Positions 15,933-25,206 of a stretch of DNA of 64,000 bases are shown piece by piece. The notes beneath the pieces were generated by a model. That model did not search any database. It was given only the letters and a program-made list of their open reading frames with translations, and had not been told where the DNA came from. A program made the translations under genes and the position numbers. This stretch comes from an uncultured bacterium (lineage in GTDB: Bacteria > Cyanobacteriota > Vampirovibrionia > Gastranaerophilales > Gastranaerophilaceae), in contig CASDWH010000042.1 in NCBI GenBank assembly GCA_949284715.1, forward strand, positions 1 through 64,000, in the 5' to 3' direction. The first letter of the stretch is position 1. Every line of letters begins with the position of its first letter.

Positions 15933-18137
15933 TTGAGTACTAGATATAAAATACTTTTAATAGCATTATTGGCAGGGGCAAATATTTCCCAGGCTGCATT
16001 TATGGGGTTAACTACGCCTGCTGATTATACAGGGGACAGCATTATCGGCCCCCCGCTTAAGAGTGTTGAACAGGCGTATACTCCGCCGAAGGCTGAACAT
16101 GATTCCCAAACAGTTCCTCCCCTTAAAAAATTAAGGCTGAAGTATCAGCATAAGTATAAGAAGTTTTTTGGAGAACAACCGCCAAATCAGTTTTTAGATC
16201 CTGAAGAGGTTGTTGAGGCCGCAATTCCTGATACGGGTGAGGCGACATCTGATGAAAGCAATATTAATCCTGCTCCGGAAAAGAAAGCAAAGAAAAAATG
16301 GTTTAAGCGCAAGAAAAAAAATAAAAATACAGAATCTGTTGATAATGCTGAAAAAAATGTTTCTGATATCAAGCGGTCAGCTTCTGAACAGCCTGTAGAA
16401 CAAAAAAAACTTTCTGTACAAAAGGACAATAAAGAAGTTACAGATAGAGTTATAATGAATTGCCAAACCATGGATTATGATAATGACAAGGCTGTAATTA
16501 CAGCACACGGAAATGTTGCAATTACTCTTGTTGATGAAGGTGCGACTCTTTATGCTGATGAAGTTGTCTTTGATAAAGTGGCAAATACAATTACTGCAAA
16601 GGATAAGGTTCTTATAAAAAAGAAAAATCTGGAGGTAACAGGCGATTATATATTTATTGATTTAAATGAAGAAAATGCTCTTATAAGCCGCCCTGTAAGC
16701 ACACTAAGCGCATTAGAGATTAACGCGGAAGAAGCAAATTTGCAGGAAAATGTCGTAACTCAGACCAATGGTTCAATACTTTTCAAGAAAAGTGCGCCGT
16801 TTTTCTTCCGTTCAGGAAAACGCGGGCCGCGTTTAGAACAAATGCTGACAAGAAAAGAAGATACGCTTAGTGATGATTTGCAAGAGGGCAGATACAAAAT
16901 TAAAGTTACTAAGATGGTAATTAACAGCGAAAAAGAACACGATACATTTCTTGTTCAAAAAGCTACAATATACAAAGATGGTAAAAAACTAATAACACTT
17001 CCGAGAACAAAATTTTATACAAATAAAAATCATGATTATGCGGAAGGTGATTTTATAGAAATCGGTTCCAAGCGAGATGCCGGTATTTTCCTTGGGCCGG
17101 GGGTTGTGTTTAAACTGCCCAAGGGGGCTGCTCTTAAGGCTGTACCTTTTGTCAGCTATAAAGATGAAATTGGGTTTGGCGGTATGTTAAGATTTAACAG
17201 CGGTACCAATGAAACTTATTTGTTATACGGCTCCCAGCGTGATAAGTTTATCGGGCGAGGTATTCAGGACTTAGATGATAATTTAAAAATAGAATACGCT
17301 ACAAACGATTATATGAATGAATGGTTTTTGGGGCGTGCTAGACCTGAATATGGTATTAGTCTTGTATATGACAAGTCGTATTTTAATCCGTCATTTTTAG
17401 GTGGTGAACGGAATATGATTTTCCGCCACAGAGTATCAGGCGGCTGGTATAAGGATATCGGCGAAGACAGGTATTATAGACAGTTAAAAGGTGCAGGACG
17501 TGAAACTACCAGATTTAAGTATATGGCAGAAATTGACCAAACAATCTGGGATAGAAAAAATGCAGATGATTTAACCTGGCTGCAATTGAATTTAGTAGGT
17601 CAGTTATCGGCTGCATTGTATGGAACAGGTGATACTCAAACAGTTGCACGTATAGGCCCGCGGATTCATACCCAATACAAACGCTGGATGCAGGATATAG
17701 GATATTTTCAATCTGCGTTTCAGGATGATTCACCTATGCCGGTTTATGATGCCTACAGATATGGTGCTTCTAACGCTTATATCAGAGAAACCTTAAAGCT
17801 TAATAAAATGCTTGCTGTTTCCTGGTTTGGCTCTGTTACGCTGTCTGATGACACATATACAAATAAAATGTTTCAAGAATGTGCATTTTATGTATCTCTC
17901 GGGCCGGATGATTTAAGGCTAAACATCGGATATGATTTTGTGAGGGAAAATGTTTACTTCATGGTTGATGTTGCTTTAGATCCTAAAGGAACAGAAGTAA
18001 AATATGATAAACTGGAGATTAAAAATCCTGATAACCTCGGTAAGAAAAAAGAGGATAATACTCCAAGGCCGGAGCCTGTATATGGAAGGCCTAAAAAGAC
18101 CCCAGTATTAAGAAACGCAATAGTGGAGCCAGTGTAG
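15933..18137 (+). CDS. LptD/OstA-like outer-membrane assembly protein
   Basis: This 734-residue protein starts at TTG behind GGAAGG. It has a signal peptide (to about residue 22), then a low-complexity lysine-rich linker (about 100-175) and an OstA/LptA-like beta-jellyroll (about 180-255: MDYDNDKAVITAHGNVAITL, ADEVVFDK, NTITAKDKV). A long beta-strand-rich C-terminal part with many aromatic strand ends is consistent with an outer-membrane barrel. By family it should help place lipopolysaccharide in the outer leaflet. Its size is near that of LptD (about 780 residues in E. coli), but the barrel part is too divergent for me to be certain. It is co-transcribed with a LytM peptidase. Confidence 0.7.
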   Translation: MSTRYKILLIALLAGANISQAAFMGLTTPADYTGDSIIGPPLKSVEQAYTPPKAEHDSQTVPPLKKLRLKYQHKYKKFFGEQPPNQFLDPEEVVEAAIPDTGEATSDESNINPAPEKKAKKKWFKRKKKNKNTESVDNAEKNVSDIKRSASEQPVEQKKLSVQKDNKEVTDRVIMNCQTMDYDNDKAVITAHGNVAITLVDEGATLYADEVVFDKVANTITAKDKVLIKKKNLEVTGDYIFIDLNEENALISRPVSTLSALEINAEEANLQENVVTQTNGSILFKKSAPFFFRSGKRGPRLEQMLTRKEDTLSDDLQEGRYKIKVTKMVINSEKEHDTFLVQKATIYKDGKKLITLPRTKFYTNKNHDYAEGDFIEIGSKRDAGIFLGPGVVFKLPKGAALKAVPFVSYKDEIGFGGMLRFNSGTNETYLLYGSQRDKFIGRGIQDLDDNLKIEYATNDYMNEWFLGRARPEYGISLVYDKSYFNPSFLGGERNMIFRHRVSGGWYKDIGEDRYYRQLKGAGRETTRFKYMAEIDQTIWDRKNADDLTWLQLNLVGQLSAALYGTGDTQTVARIGPRIHTQYKRWMQDIGYFQSAFQDDSPMPVYDAYRYGASNAYIRETLKLNKMLAVSWFGSVTLSDDTYTNKMFQECAFYVSLGPDDLRLNIGYDFVRENVYFMVDVALDPKGTEVKYDKLEIKNPDNLGKKKEDNTPRPEPVYGRPKKTPVLRNAIVEPV

Positions 18138-18140
18138 AAA

Positions 18141-18767
18141 ATGTTTGATAGAAAAACACTTGAAGAGCTAATTATAAATTACGGAAAGCGGATGGGGGAA
18201 AAGAATTTTACACCGGGATATTCAGGCAACATTTCTTGCAGATATGAAGATGGGATGCTGATTACCACATCCGGTTCGGCAAACGGGTATTTAAAGGAAG
18301 AATGTATTGTATATACGGGGTTTGACGGGCAGGCAAAAGAGGCGGGTAAAAAACCGTCATCGGAGAAGCTTTTACATATAGAGTTTTATAAAAAACGCCC
18401 TGATATCAATTTTATATTGCATGTACACGCTCCGTGTTTAAGTGCGTTTGCATCAGCCGGAAAAGCTCTTGAAACTCCGGTTATGGCTGAAAATATATTT
18501 TACTTTGGCGGTATCCCGCTTGCAGAGTACGCTCTGCCGTCATCAAAAGAGCTTGTTGATAATACTGCAAAATTTTTTGATAAATATGATGCAGTATTAA
18601 TGGCGAATCACGGGTTTATTGTCGGCAGTTCAACAATGGAGGATGCCTATATGAAGCTTGAATTGGCGGAATCTTATGCGCAGGTTGTACTTTTGACTAA
18701 TTTACTTGGCGGGGCCAAGCCTTTGACTGAGGAACAGACTCAGGCTGTATTGGTGCTGAGAGGTTAA
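18141..18767 (+). CDS. Class II aldolase/adducin family protein
   Basis: This 208-residue protein belongs to the zinc-dependent class II aldolases of the FucA/AraD/MtnB type. Visible motifs are TPGYSGNISCR and TTSGSANGYL (phosphate binding), KPSSEKLLHIEFY with the catalytic Glu, HVHAPC (two zinc His) and ANHGFIVG (third zinc His). The full set means it should be active. Substrates in the family include fuculose-1-phosphate, ribulose-5-phosphate and methylthioribulose-1-phosphate, and sequence alone does not decide between them. It lies 3 bases after the LptD-like gene and 12 bases before rnhB, in the same operon. Confidence 0.88.
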   Translation: MFDRKTLEELIINYGKRMGEKNFTPGYSGNISCRYEDGMLITTSGSANGYLKEECIVYTGFDGQAKEAGKKPSSEKLLHIEFYKKRPDINFILHVHAPCLSAFASAGKALETPVMAENIFYFGGIPLAEYALPSSKELVDNTAKFFDKYDAVLMANHGFIVGSSTMEDAYMKLELAESYAQVVLLTNLLGGAKPLTEEQTQAVLVLRG

Positions 18768-18779
18768 AGCGGCGTTTTT

Positions 18780-19427
18780 ATGGGGAAAGAGTTATTTATA
18801 TTTGATAAAACTTTTGATGCTCAGGTAATAGGGACTGATGAAGCAGGACGTGGCCCGGCTTCCGGCGGTGTATTCGCAGCGGCGGTCGCTTTTAGTGAAA
18901 ATTGTTCCGATATAGAGCAGGAACTAGAGAGCTTAAATGATTCTAAAAAGCTTTCAAAACATAATCGCGAAGAACTTTATCATATTATAAAGCATAATAC
19001 AATTAATTCTGTTGTGTGTGTTGAAGTAAGTGAAATTGAAAGGTTTAATATTTTAAATTCATCGCTTAAGGCGATGAAATTAGCCTGTGAAAGTGTTATA
19101 TCAAGGCTTGCAGGTGTTGAAATAATAACGCTTGTTGACGGAAATAAACTTATAAAAAACTATAGTTATCCTCAAAAATATATTGTAAAAGGAGATTCAA
19201 AATCAGCCTCAATAGCAGCGGCGAGTATTCTTGCAAAAGTTGAACGCGACTGGTATATGGAAAAGCTGGATTTAGAATTCCCTGAATATAACTGGCGCCA
19301 GAATGCTGGATATTTAACCAGACAGCATATTGAGGCTATTCAGAAGTTCGGAGTTACAAAATATCATCGCCGCTCGTTTCTTAAAAATATTTTAACGGGA
19401 GAAAAACAATTATCATTATTAAAATAG
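18780..19427 (+). CDS. rnhB: Ribonuclease HII
   Basis: RNase HII removes ribonucleotides and RNA primers from RNA-DNA hybrids. At 215 residues it is of normal length. The family signature GTDEAGRGPASGGVFAAAV lies at about residues 19-37 and holds the first Asp-Glu pair of the active site; LNDSKKLSK, TLVDGNKL and GDSKSASIAAASILAKVERD supply the remaining acidic residues and the substrate-binding Lys/Ser. It is the last gene of the envelope operon and is followed by a strong terminator. Confidence 0.95.
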   Translation: MGKELFIFDKTFDAQVIGTDEAGRGPASGGVFAAAVAFSENCSDIEQELESLNDSKKLSKHNREELYHIIKHNTINSVVCVEVSEIERFNILNSSLKAMKLACESVISRLAGVEIITLVDGNKLIKNYSYPQKYIVKGDSKSASIAAASILAKVERDWYMEKLDLEFPEYNWRQNAGYLTRQHIEAIQKFGVTKYHRRSFLKNILTGEKQLSLLK

Positions 19428-19433
19428 TAAAAG

Positions 19434-19462
19434 AAAAGGAGAAACTTTAAATTTCTCCTTTT
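19434..19462. terminator. Terminator after rnhB
   Basis: AAAAGGAGAAA (19434-19444) pairs perfectly with TTTCTCCTTTT (19452-19462) over an 11-bp stem with a 7-base loop. A and T runs on both sides let it work for the rnhB operon and for the convergent minus-strand gene that ends at 19494. Confidence 0.8.
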
Positions 19463-19493
19463 ATTATCTAAGAATGTACTTTATATATTAACA

Positions 19494-20822
19494 TTAGGCT
19501 GCGTTCTGTTCTGTTTTATTACCTTCTAATTGTTTATACTTTGCTTCAAGTTCCTTTATAGCCATTTCTTTAGCTTCAAATTCTTTAAGCATTTCAATTC
19601 GTCTGTTCTGTTCTTCAATATGTTTTCTGTGAGTTTCGTTATATTTTGCGCCGAGCTTGTTTGCCGGTTTCATAATAAGTACCGGAACTACATATCTGTA
19701 AATCATACCGAAGATAAACAGTGATTTAACTATTCCCATACCTTTAATTTTGAAGTTAAGTTCTTTGTTTTTAATAACATCGCGGGCATAATCTTCTGCA
19801 TTAGCAATGATTTTTTCGGGTTTTATCTTTGCAGAGTCAGGAAGAAGAGAGTTTGCCTTGTTAAACAGATTTTTGATATCCTCTGCTGATGGTATTTTAT
19901 TTTCTTTAAGGATAGTATTTGCTTTTTTTATGGCATTCTCAATATCTTCCATTAGCGGAATGCGTTTGTTTTCGGGAAGTTTGGAGTTAATCTTTTTCAG
20001 TGCAGTATTTATATCATCTGCAAGTTCTTTATTGCCTTCAGGTGCATTGAGAAGTTCGTAAGATTTATCTACAATTTTTTGTGTATTATTGTCGAATAAC
20101 TCAATTTGTTTATCTTGCGGCAGTTTTTTGTTAGCTTTAGATATTGCATTGTTAATATCATCCTTCAGAGTTGTTTTAGTTGCGTCATCCATAGTATTAT
20201 CTGCATTTTTAATTAAAACATCAATATCGCGCTGCATCGGAATTTGGGATTCATACGGAAGAGATTCATTTGCCTTTTTAATCGCATTAAGCCGTAACTG
20301 TTTGAGATAAAGTCTTTCATTTGACTCGTCAATTAGTTTTTGAAGTTCTTCTGGAGTAGCATTAAGCTGGGTTGCCGCATAATTATGGGTTACTTTATTC
20401 CATTTTTTTGCAAGTTTGTTATCTATAAGATAGGCAAGAACAGTAGAACCGATGTAGGTCATACCATCATTAATTGCAAGGGTATTTCTTCTTTCCGGGT
20501 CTAATTTATCATTTTCAAGAGTTTTTATAACGTACATAAATGAAATAATAAATGAGTTAACGGCAGAGCAAAGGTTAACAATGTTCATATTTTCAGTTTT
20601 TTTACCGAACCATTTTATAATACCGGATTGCATTAATCTCCCGTAGTAATTTTTTGCAATTCCATCAACTAATCTGTCATAAGTTCCGCCTTTGAAGGTG
20701 GGTGTTGATTGCCTTTTTTGAAGAGAGAGAGGTTCTTCGTAATTATTATTATCAGTAAATCCTTTATAATTATTTTTTAAGTAAGGATTATTATTAAGTT
20801 TTGGTTGTATAGAGAGATTCAT
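19494..20822 (-). CDS. Hypothetical protein with internal repeats and FKG motif
   Basis: I do not recognise a family. The 442-residue protein opens with an Asn-rich stretch and a PTFKGG motif (about residues 41-46). Weakly hydrophobic segments follow (about 85-120), then at least four degenerate repeats of the type INxAIxKANxxLPxxxxI (about 150-320), a hydrophobic segment near 370-390, and a charged coiled-coil tail rich in Glu/Lys. It looks like a membrane-associated structural or scaffold protein. Its ATG overlaps the stop codon of the upstream gene in TAATG, so the two are translationally coupled and probably act together. Confidence 0.7.
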   Translation of the reverse strand: MNLSIQPKLNNNPYLKNNYKGFTDNNNYEEPLSLQKRQSTPTFKGGTYDRLVDGIAKNYYGRLMQSGIIKWFGKKTENMNIVNLCSAVNSFIISFMYVIKTLENDKLDPERRNTLAINDGMTYIGSTVLAYLIDNKLAKKWNKVTHNYAATQLNATPEELQKLIDESNERLYLKQLRLNAIKKANESLPYESQIPMQRDIDVLIKNADNTMDDATKTTLKDDINNAISKANKKLPQDKQIELFDNNTQKIVDKSYELLNAPEGNKELADDINTALKKINSKLPENKRIPLMEDIENAIKKANTILKENKIPSAEDIKNLFNKANSLLPDSAKIKPEKIIANAEDYARDVIKNKELNFKIKGMGIVKSLFIFGMIYRYVVPVLIMKPANKLGAKYNETHRKHIEEQNRRIEMLKEFEAKEMAIKELEAKYKQLEGNKTEQNAA

Positions 20823-21577
20823 TATGCCACCTCCTTTCCGGGGGCAGAAACATTTTGTTGGGGCTGTTGTACAATTTCGTCTTCTTTCTTTTTACTTCCG
20901 CCTTTTTCAATACCAAAAGCGTATTTTAAAATCGGCGGAATAAGTGCGATTGTAAGTATAGCTTTCGGTATGCCTATTGAAATTTCAGGAATCATTTCAA
21001 TGAATTTACAGGTGTTTTTAAATATTTTTGAAGTTTGAACTTTTCTGGCGCCCAGTGATTCAATACCGTAGAAGGAAGCCATTTTAGGGTCAAGGTATTT
21101 GGCAGGGTTTTCTTTAAATCTTTTAACACCATCAGTAACAGGTTTCATGACAGCACAGGTAACGCCGAAACCTACACCGGCAGAAGATATTGCGTGGGTT
21201 GCGGCGTGATAAGAGTCTTCCCTGTCGTCTTTGCCTGCCATTAATATGTTTGTTGCCGGCCGGAATCCGCCTGCAACGACTAGTGCAACACCATTTTGTG
21301 CAAGTGCTGTTTTTTCTTCAAAAAATTTAAGCATACTGTTAAACATTTTTGATTTATAAAGCCATTTTGCAAACGGCCCGGGTCTTTGACCGGTAAAATT
21401 AATGGCAGCTACATTTTCATTCCTCATGTTGCTGCCATTAATATCATTATTTATTATACTACTACTCTCGTCGCACAAAGCCGTACTCTTTCGGTGAATA
21501 TTACGCTCGGTACACATGCTCTGCATCGGCGATTTAGACCTTAGTCTGTTTTCTGATTGTAAAAAATCAATTTTCAT
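20822..21577 (-). CDS. Hypothetical membrane-associated protein with FTG motif
   Basis: I do not recognise this 251-residue protein. The N-terminal 50 residues are polar and end in AAINFTGQRPGPFAK, a motif like the PTFKGG of its downstream partner. Hydrophobic stretches follow at about residues 92-105 (NGVALVVAGGF) and 125-145, and another near 212-232 (IPKAILTIALIPPIL). The C-terminus is charged. An AGAGG ribosome site precedes the ATG. The stop codon overlaps the start of the 442-residue repeat protein. The shared motif and coupling suggest a two-protein module on a membrane. Confidence 0.65.
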   Translation of the reverse strand: MKIDFLQSENRLRSKSPMQSMCTERNIHRKSTALCDESSSIINNDINGSNMRNENVAAINFTGQRPGPFAKWLYKSKMFNSMLKFFEEKTALAQNGVALVVAGGFRPATNILMAGKDDREDSYHAATHAISSAGVGFGVTCAVMKPVTDGVKRFKENPAKYLDPKMASFYGIESLGARKVQTSKIFKNTCKFIEMIPEISIGIPKAILTIALIPPILKYAFGIEKGGSKKKEDEIVQQPQQNVSAPGKEVA

Positions 21578-21776
21578 TTTTGCCTCTTTTGTAAGCTAAT
21601 CTGTCTACACAATTATTCTAAAACAAAACAAATTTTTTTTTGCGTTATTATTTACATTTTGTTACAAAAAATTAAACTTAGATTGGCAAATCCGCTTGTT
21701 ATCAGTATTGCAAATTTTTAATTAAAATTATTATTTCTTAAGATTTGTAATATTAGCCATACGTCTTATATATTTT

Positions 21777-22481
21777 TTACATCCAGTGCAGGTATTTATA
21801 ATGTTCTGATGTTACCAGAAGTTGTTTTTTCATGCCCGAAGTTTCACTTTTGATAAATTTAATATTGTTTTGAGTTAATTTATTGAATAAATCTTTTGCA
21901 GTATTTTGTTCTCCTTTTCTTTCGTAATCATCAAGAATAATGATAAAATCGGTGTTGAGGTTATCAGGGATAAGGTCAAGTATATTTGAACGCGGAGTTT
22001 GCTGTCCTACGCCGAAAGGGCCGTCGATTATAATAAAATCAAATTTTTCTTCCGGCAAGGACACATATTTCAAACTGCCGTTTGGAAGAGTTTCTGTTTC
22101 TTTTAGCTCTATTTTGGTGTTTTCAGAGAGGTCAAGTTTTTGAGAAAAAACATTAATCCAGTTTTTATTATTTTCGATTATTGTTAATTTTGCATTCTTA
22201 TTTTTGTATTTTACGTACTGAGTCGTTATTTTGCTGGACTGCCCCAGTCCTAATTCAAGAATGTTATGCGGCTCGTAGTTGTCTAAAACACTGAACAGTA
22301 AAAATAAAAATGAATAGTTTGCGGCACCTTTTGTGGGGCAGAAAGATTGGTTTAAAAGCCATTTGGATTCTTTTATGCTGTCATGCAAATAGTTTGCATA
22401 CAGGTTTTCTTTTAACAGAAGATTGTTTTCACTTATTTGTTTTATCAGGGCTTTAAATTCGCTATATAATGGTAGTTTCAT
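21777..22481 (-). CDS. Class I SAM-dependent methyltransferase-like protein
   Basis: This 234-residue protein has a Rossmann methyltransferase core: motif I NILELGLGQSS at about residue 71, acidic strand-2 end LTIIENN, and motif IV-like DFIIIDGPFGVG at about 150, then IIILDDYER. The substrate is unknown. It is the last gene of a minus-strand operon with a GT8 glycosyltransferase and a second methyltransferase, so it probably modifies a surface glycan or a polysaccharide precursor. AAAGGAG lies before the start; the gap to the upstream gene is 10 bases. Confidence 0.7.
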   Translation of the reverse strand: MKLPLYSEFKALIKQISENNLLLKENLYANYLHDSIKESKWLLNQSFCPTKGAANYSFLFLLFSVLDNYEPHNILELGLGQSSKITTQYVKYKNKNAKLTIIENNKNWINVFSQKLDLSENTKIELKETETLPNGSLKYVSLPEEKFDFIIIDGPFGVGQQTPRSNILDLIPDNLNTDFIIILDDYERKGEQNTAKDLFNKLTQNNIKFIKSETSGMKKQLLVTSEHYKYLHWM

Positions 22482-22491
22482 ACTTGCTCCT

Positions 22492-23325
22492 TTATAAATT
22501 TTGTTTTATTACAGCGTGTAAAAATTTTATTAATTGATTGTTGTTTTTTAATTTTAGTTTAATCTTTTTGTATGGCGAGAGATTATAATATTTTTTAAAA
22601 ATCTTTGATACCAGCCCCGTGTTATAAATCCAGGGCTTGAGTTTTACGGCAAAATGCAGGATAGCGGCTTCTTTTATCTGTTTTTTAGTTTTATTCAAAG
22701 GTATCATATTATATTTTTCAGGTAAAAATACTACTCTGTTATACAGGATTTTATTGAAAGCATCTTGATCCATAAAGTAATTGTATTGATTTGTTTTATA
22801 TTCAAGAAGTTTGTTTGTAAGACGGGCTTCCCTCATTTTTTTTAGGTTGAGCAGCATTACCCCCGAGTTAAAATATTTTTCCGGTTCAATTTGCAGATGT
22901 TCAGTGTGCTGCGGCATGGCATACAGTGCGCTGTCAGAAACCACTCCTGCATAATTATCTTCTAGTTCCGTATTATATAATTCATCAAGCGGTTTTTGGA
23001 TAATTGTATCACCGTCAAGGTACAGTACTTTATCTTCACTCGAAAGGATTTCAGGAAGAAAAAATTTGATAAGGGCAGTACTTGTCACGTGGTTAAATGC
23101 ATTAATATGCTGCGGGATTAATTTCTTTATATCTACCAGTATAATGACGATTTCTGCCGTGGTGTCATTCAGTGAATTGATACAGGCAATAGTGCCGGAG
23201 GCTTCAAACGTTGTAATTAGGTAAATTTTGTAGTTTGAAGATTTGTTTTTTATTGCAGATGTAATGCTTACCAGAGCGGGCATTACATAGTTTTGGTCGG
23301 TTATGTAAACAAGACTTATACCCAT
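22492..23325 (-). CDS. Glycosyltransferase family 8
   Basis: GT8 enzymes are retaining transferases that use UDP-sugars, for example to add galactose or glucose to the lipopolysaccharide core. This 277-residue protein shows the N-terminal nucleotide-binding part (GISLVYITDQNYVMPALVSITS), the DxD metal site in KVLYLDGDTIIQKPL (about residue 103), YFNSGVMLLNL and the MDQDAFNKIL block, then HFAVKLKPW, all typical of the family. A short basic C-terminal tail may hold it to the membrane. It overlaps the upstream methyltransferase gene by 10 bases. The acceptor is inferred to be an outer-surface glycan. Confidence 0.88.
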   Translation of the reverse strand: MGISLVYITDQNYVMPALVSITSAIKNKSSNYKIYLITTFEASGTIACINSLNDTTAEIVIILVDIKKLIPQHINAFNHVTSTALIKFFLPEILSSEDKVLYLDGDTIIQKPLDELYNTELEDNYAGVVSDSALYAMPQHTEHLQIEPEKYFNSGVMLLNLKKMREARLTNKLLEYKTNQYNYFMDQDAFNKILYNRVVFLPEKYNMIPLNKTKKQIKEAAILHFAVKLKPWIYNTGLVSKIFKKYYNLSPYKKIKLKLKNNNQLIKFLHAVIKQNL

Positions 23326-24137
23326 AAATTCTTTTTTGCCGCCTTTAAAAATTTGAAAAACTTATGAGAGGAGGAATGATTTGTTACAGGTTTTAAGTTG
23401 CAGAAAGAATCAAATAATTGCAGCATTTCTTTAGAATAATGTTTTTCAAAACATTTTCTGACAGCAATTATATCCTCTTTAGAAATTATGTATTCCCACG
23501 GAAGCCGCAGGCAATTAAAAATATCAAACACATTGTCCATAATATCATTGTCAAGAATTACTGCTCCTATATTGACGAAAAAGTTACCCTGCGGCAGAAT
23601 TTTTTTGCCTTTGACTGCACTATAAAGAATACAGCATGTAGGGCTGCGGTCAGCCTTAAGCGCGTGCAGGGTTATATCATGAAGAATTAAAATGCCGCCC
23701 TTTTTCATATATGGAAGTATTTGCAGGAAATCAAGAAATTCGCCCGGGTTTCTATGTGCTGTATCAAGAAAACACAAATCAAATTTTTCTCCGTCAGCGC
23801 AAAATTCGTCAAGGTAATTGCAGCACATTCCGCCGATTTTTAGTGTCCACCTGTTTTTTAGATGCGGGGTTTTATCTAATAAATACCCGACAGGCTTGCC
23901 GTTTCTTTCAAGATGGCTGTAATAATCGTGAGAGTATAATTTCCCGCCGTTCTTCATCGCATCAAGAATAACTATTGATGACGATCCGGAAGCAACTCCT
24001 ACTTCAAGTACTTTTTGGGGCTTGTATTCCTGAATAATTCCGGAGATAAAACATTGATCCTGCCTTATTGAATACCCTTTACTGATTATCGGCAGAAGTT
24101 CTTTTGTAATATTGTCAGTATAATTTTTTCTTATCAT
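23316..24137 (-). CDS. Class I SAM-dependent methyltransferase (Methyltransf_24 type)
   Basis: This 273-residue protein has motif I KVLEVGVASGSSSIVILDAM (about residue 38) and the acidic strand-2 end LYSHDYYS. The motif IV segment FDLCFLDTAHRNPGE is followed by GGILILHDITLH, a pattern found in methyltransferases of glycan clusters (CmcI/Methyltransf_24-like). It would use S-adenosylmethionine; the acceptor is unknown. It lies one base after the Rossmann protein gene and overlaps the GT8 gene, so the set is translated as one unit. Confidence 0.75.
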   Translation of the reverse strand: MIRKNYTDNITKELLPIISKGYSIRQDQCFISGIIQEYKPQKVLEVGVASGSSSIVILDAMKNGGKLYSHDYYSHLERNGKPVGYLLDKTPHLKNRWTLKIGGMCCNYLDEFCADGEKFDLCFLDTAHRNPGEFLDFLQILPYMKKGGILILHDITLHALKADRSPTCCILYSAVKGKKILPQGNFFVNIGAVILDNDIMDNVFDIFNCLRLPWEYIISKEDIIAVRKCFEKHYSKEMLQLFDSFCNLKPVTNHSSSHKFFKFLKAAKKNLWV

Positions 24138-24138
24138 T

Positions 24139-24549
24139 CTAATTCAGCCTATATATTTCTGCCCATAAATCTTTTAGAGGTTTTTTAATTAAGGGGCGGA
24201 TTTTAGTTTTTTTATTAACAGTCTGTTCCAAATTTTCTATTATATCAACAAAATTCAGCGTGCAGACTAGAATGTAATCAGGCGAAAGCGCCGGTATATC
24301 ATCAACTTTGTATTTTGTATAGCCAAGACAGGTTTCACCTTGCTGTATATCTTTGAACGAACGGTCTGTAATTCCTATGATGTTCAGCCTGCTTAAATCA
24401 AAGATGGTCAACAGGTCATGAAGGAAAGTACCGGCTCCGTATAACAAAATCTTTTTATTTTTTAATTTTTTTTCAAGCTGGTTCAGTCTTTTTTCAAATT
24501 TAATCTTTTTTAAGTAATCTAAATGTTCTTGATTATAAACTTCATCCAT
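24139..24549 (-). CDS. Rossmann-fold nucleotide-binding protein of a glycan operon
   Basis: This 136-residue protein has a charged helical start and then KKILLYGAGTFLHDLL (about residue 32), a glycine-rich dinucleotide-type loop, and IIGITDRSF and PDYILVCTLNF strands. This pattern is common in small proteins of polysaccharide clusters, where it often forms the N-terminal part of larger sugar-modifying enzymes. There is no catalytic domain after it, so it may be a stand-alone binding subunit or a remnant. It lies 22 bases after the DnaQ-like gene. Confidence 0.6.
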   Translation of the reverse strand: MDEVYNQEHLDYLKKIKFEKRLNQLEKKLKNKKILLYGAGTFLHDLLTIFDLSRLNIIGITDRSFKDIQQGETCLGYTKYKVDDIPALSPDYILVCTLNFVDIIENLEQTVNKKTKIRPLIKKPLKDLWAEIYRLN

Positions 24550-24571
24550 CTCTTCTTTTTCCTGTTATCAT

Positions 24572-25126
24572 TTATGATACTACAAAAGATAGTTGTTGTG
24601 GATGTTCTAATTGTTCACGTATTTTGTAGTAGACATTGTAGGTTATTTCGCAGTCTTTTAAAGCTCTGTGATGCCCTTTTGTACTGATATTGAAATGTTT
24701 TGCGAGATTAGACAGCTTATAACTCGGGAGATTGGGGCAGAATTTTCTTGCAAGCTTTACTGTATCAAGCAGTTTATTATCAATAGTTGCACCTAAATGT
24801 TTTTCGATGTTATGTTTTAAGAAACGGTAGTCAAAATTGATATTATGCCCTACAATACAGTCCCCTTCCAGAAACTGCCTGAATCTTAATAATGTACTTT
24901 TTAAATCAGGCGCATCTTTAACCATTTCGTTTGTAATGCCGGTAAGCGATGATATAAACGGGTTGATAATACCATCAGGTTTTATAAGGGATGAGAATTT
25001 GTCCATAATGGTGTTATTTCGGACTTTAATTGCCGATAGTTCAATAATCTCGTCTTTTAGCGGTGAAAGTCCCGTTGTTTCTATATCAACAATAGTGTAG
25101 TCTGATAAAAAACTATTTTTGTCCAT
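24572..25126 (-). CDS. DnaQ-like 3'-5' exonuclease (DEDDh family)
   Basis: This DEDDh exonuclease resembles the proofreading epsilon subunit of DNA polymerase III. The motifs are TIVDIETTGLSPLKDEIIEL (ExoI, Asp-Glu), VGHNINFDYRFL (ExoII) and HRALKDCEIT (ExoIII with His and Asp). At 184 residues only the nuclease domain is present. I set the start at ATG 25126, because a TATAAT box ends only seven bases upstream; the longer frame from 25147 would lie on the promoter itself. It could be the true epsilon subunit or an accessory exonuclease. It heads the minus-strand operon that continues with glycan genes. Confidence 0.85.
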   Translation of the reverse strand: MDKNSFLSDYTIVDIETTGLSPLKDEIIELSAIKVRNNTIMDKFSSLIKPDGIINPFISSLTGITNEMVKDAPDLKSTLLRFRQFLEGDCIVGHNINFDYRFLKHNIEKHLGATIDNKLLDTVKLARKFCPNLPSYKLSNLAKHFNISTKGHHRALKDCEITYNVYYKIREQLEHPQQLSFVVS

Positions 25127-25133
25127 ACCTGAA

Positions 25134-25162
25134 ATTATACTCCGCATTGAAACATTTTACAA
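25134..25162 (-). promoter_or_regulatory. Predicted promoter of the DnaQ-like gene
   Basis: Read on the minus strand, TTGTAA (25162-25157) and TATAAT (25139-25134) are 17 bases apart. The -10 box ends seven bases before the ATG at 25126 and no Shine-Dalgarno fits between, so the transcript is probably leaderless. Confidence 0.6.
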
Positions 25163-25206
25163 ATTTTGTGATTGTAATTTTTATATTTTTATGTGATAAA
25201 CGGGAT

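Noticed and set aside
19530-20310. Plus-strand frames opposite the repeat protein
   Set aside because: Reverse readings of a helical, Lys/Glu-rich protein that look hydrophobic only by base composition.
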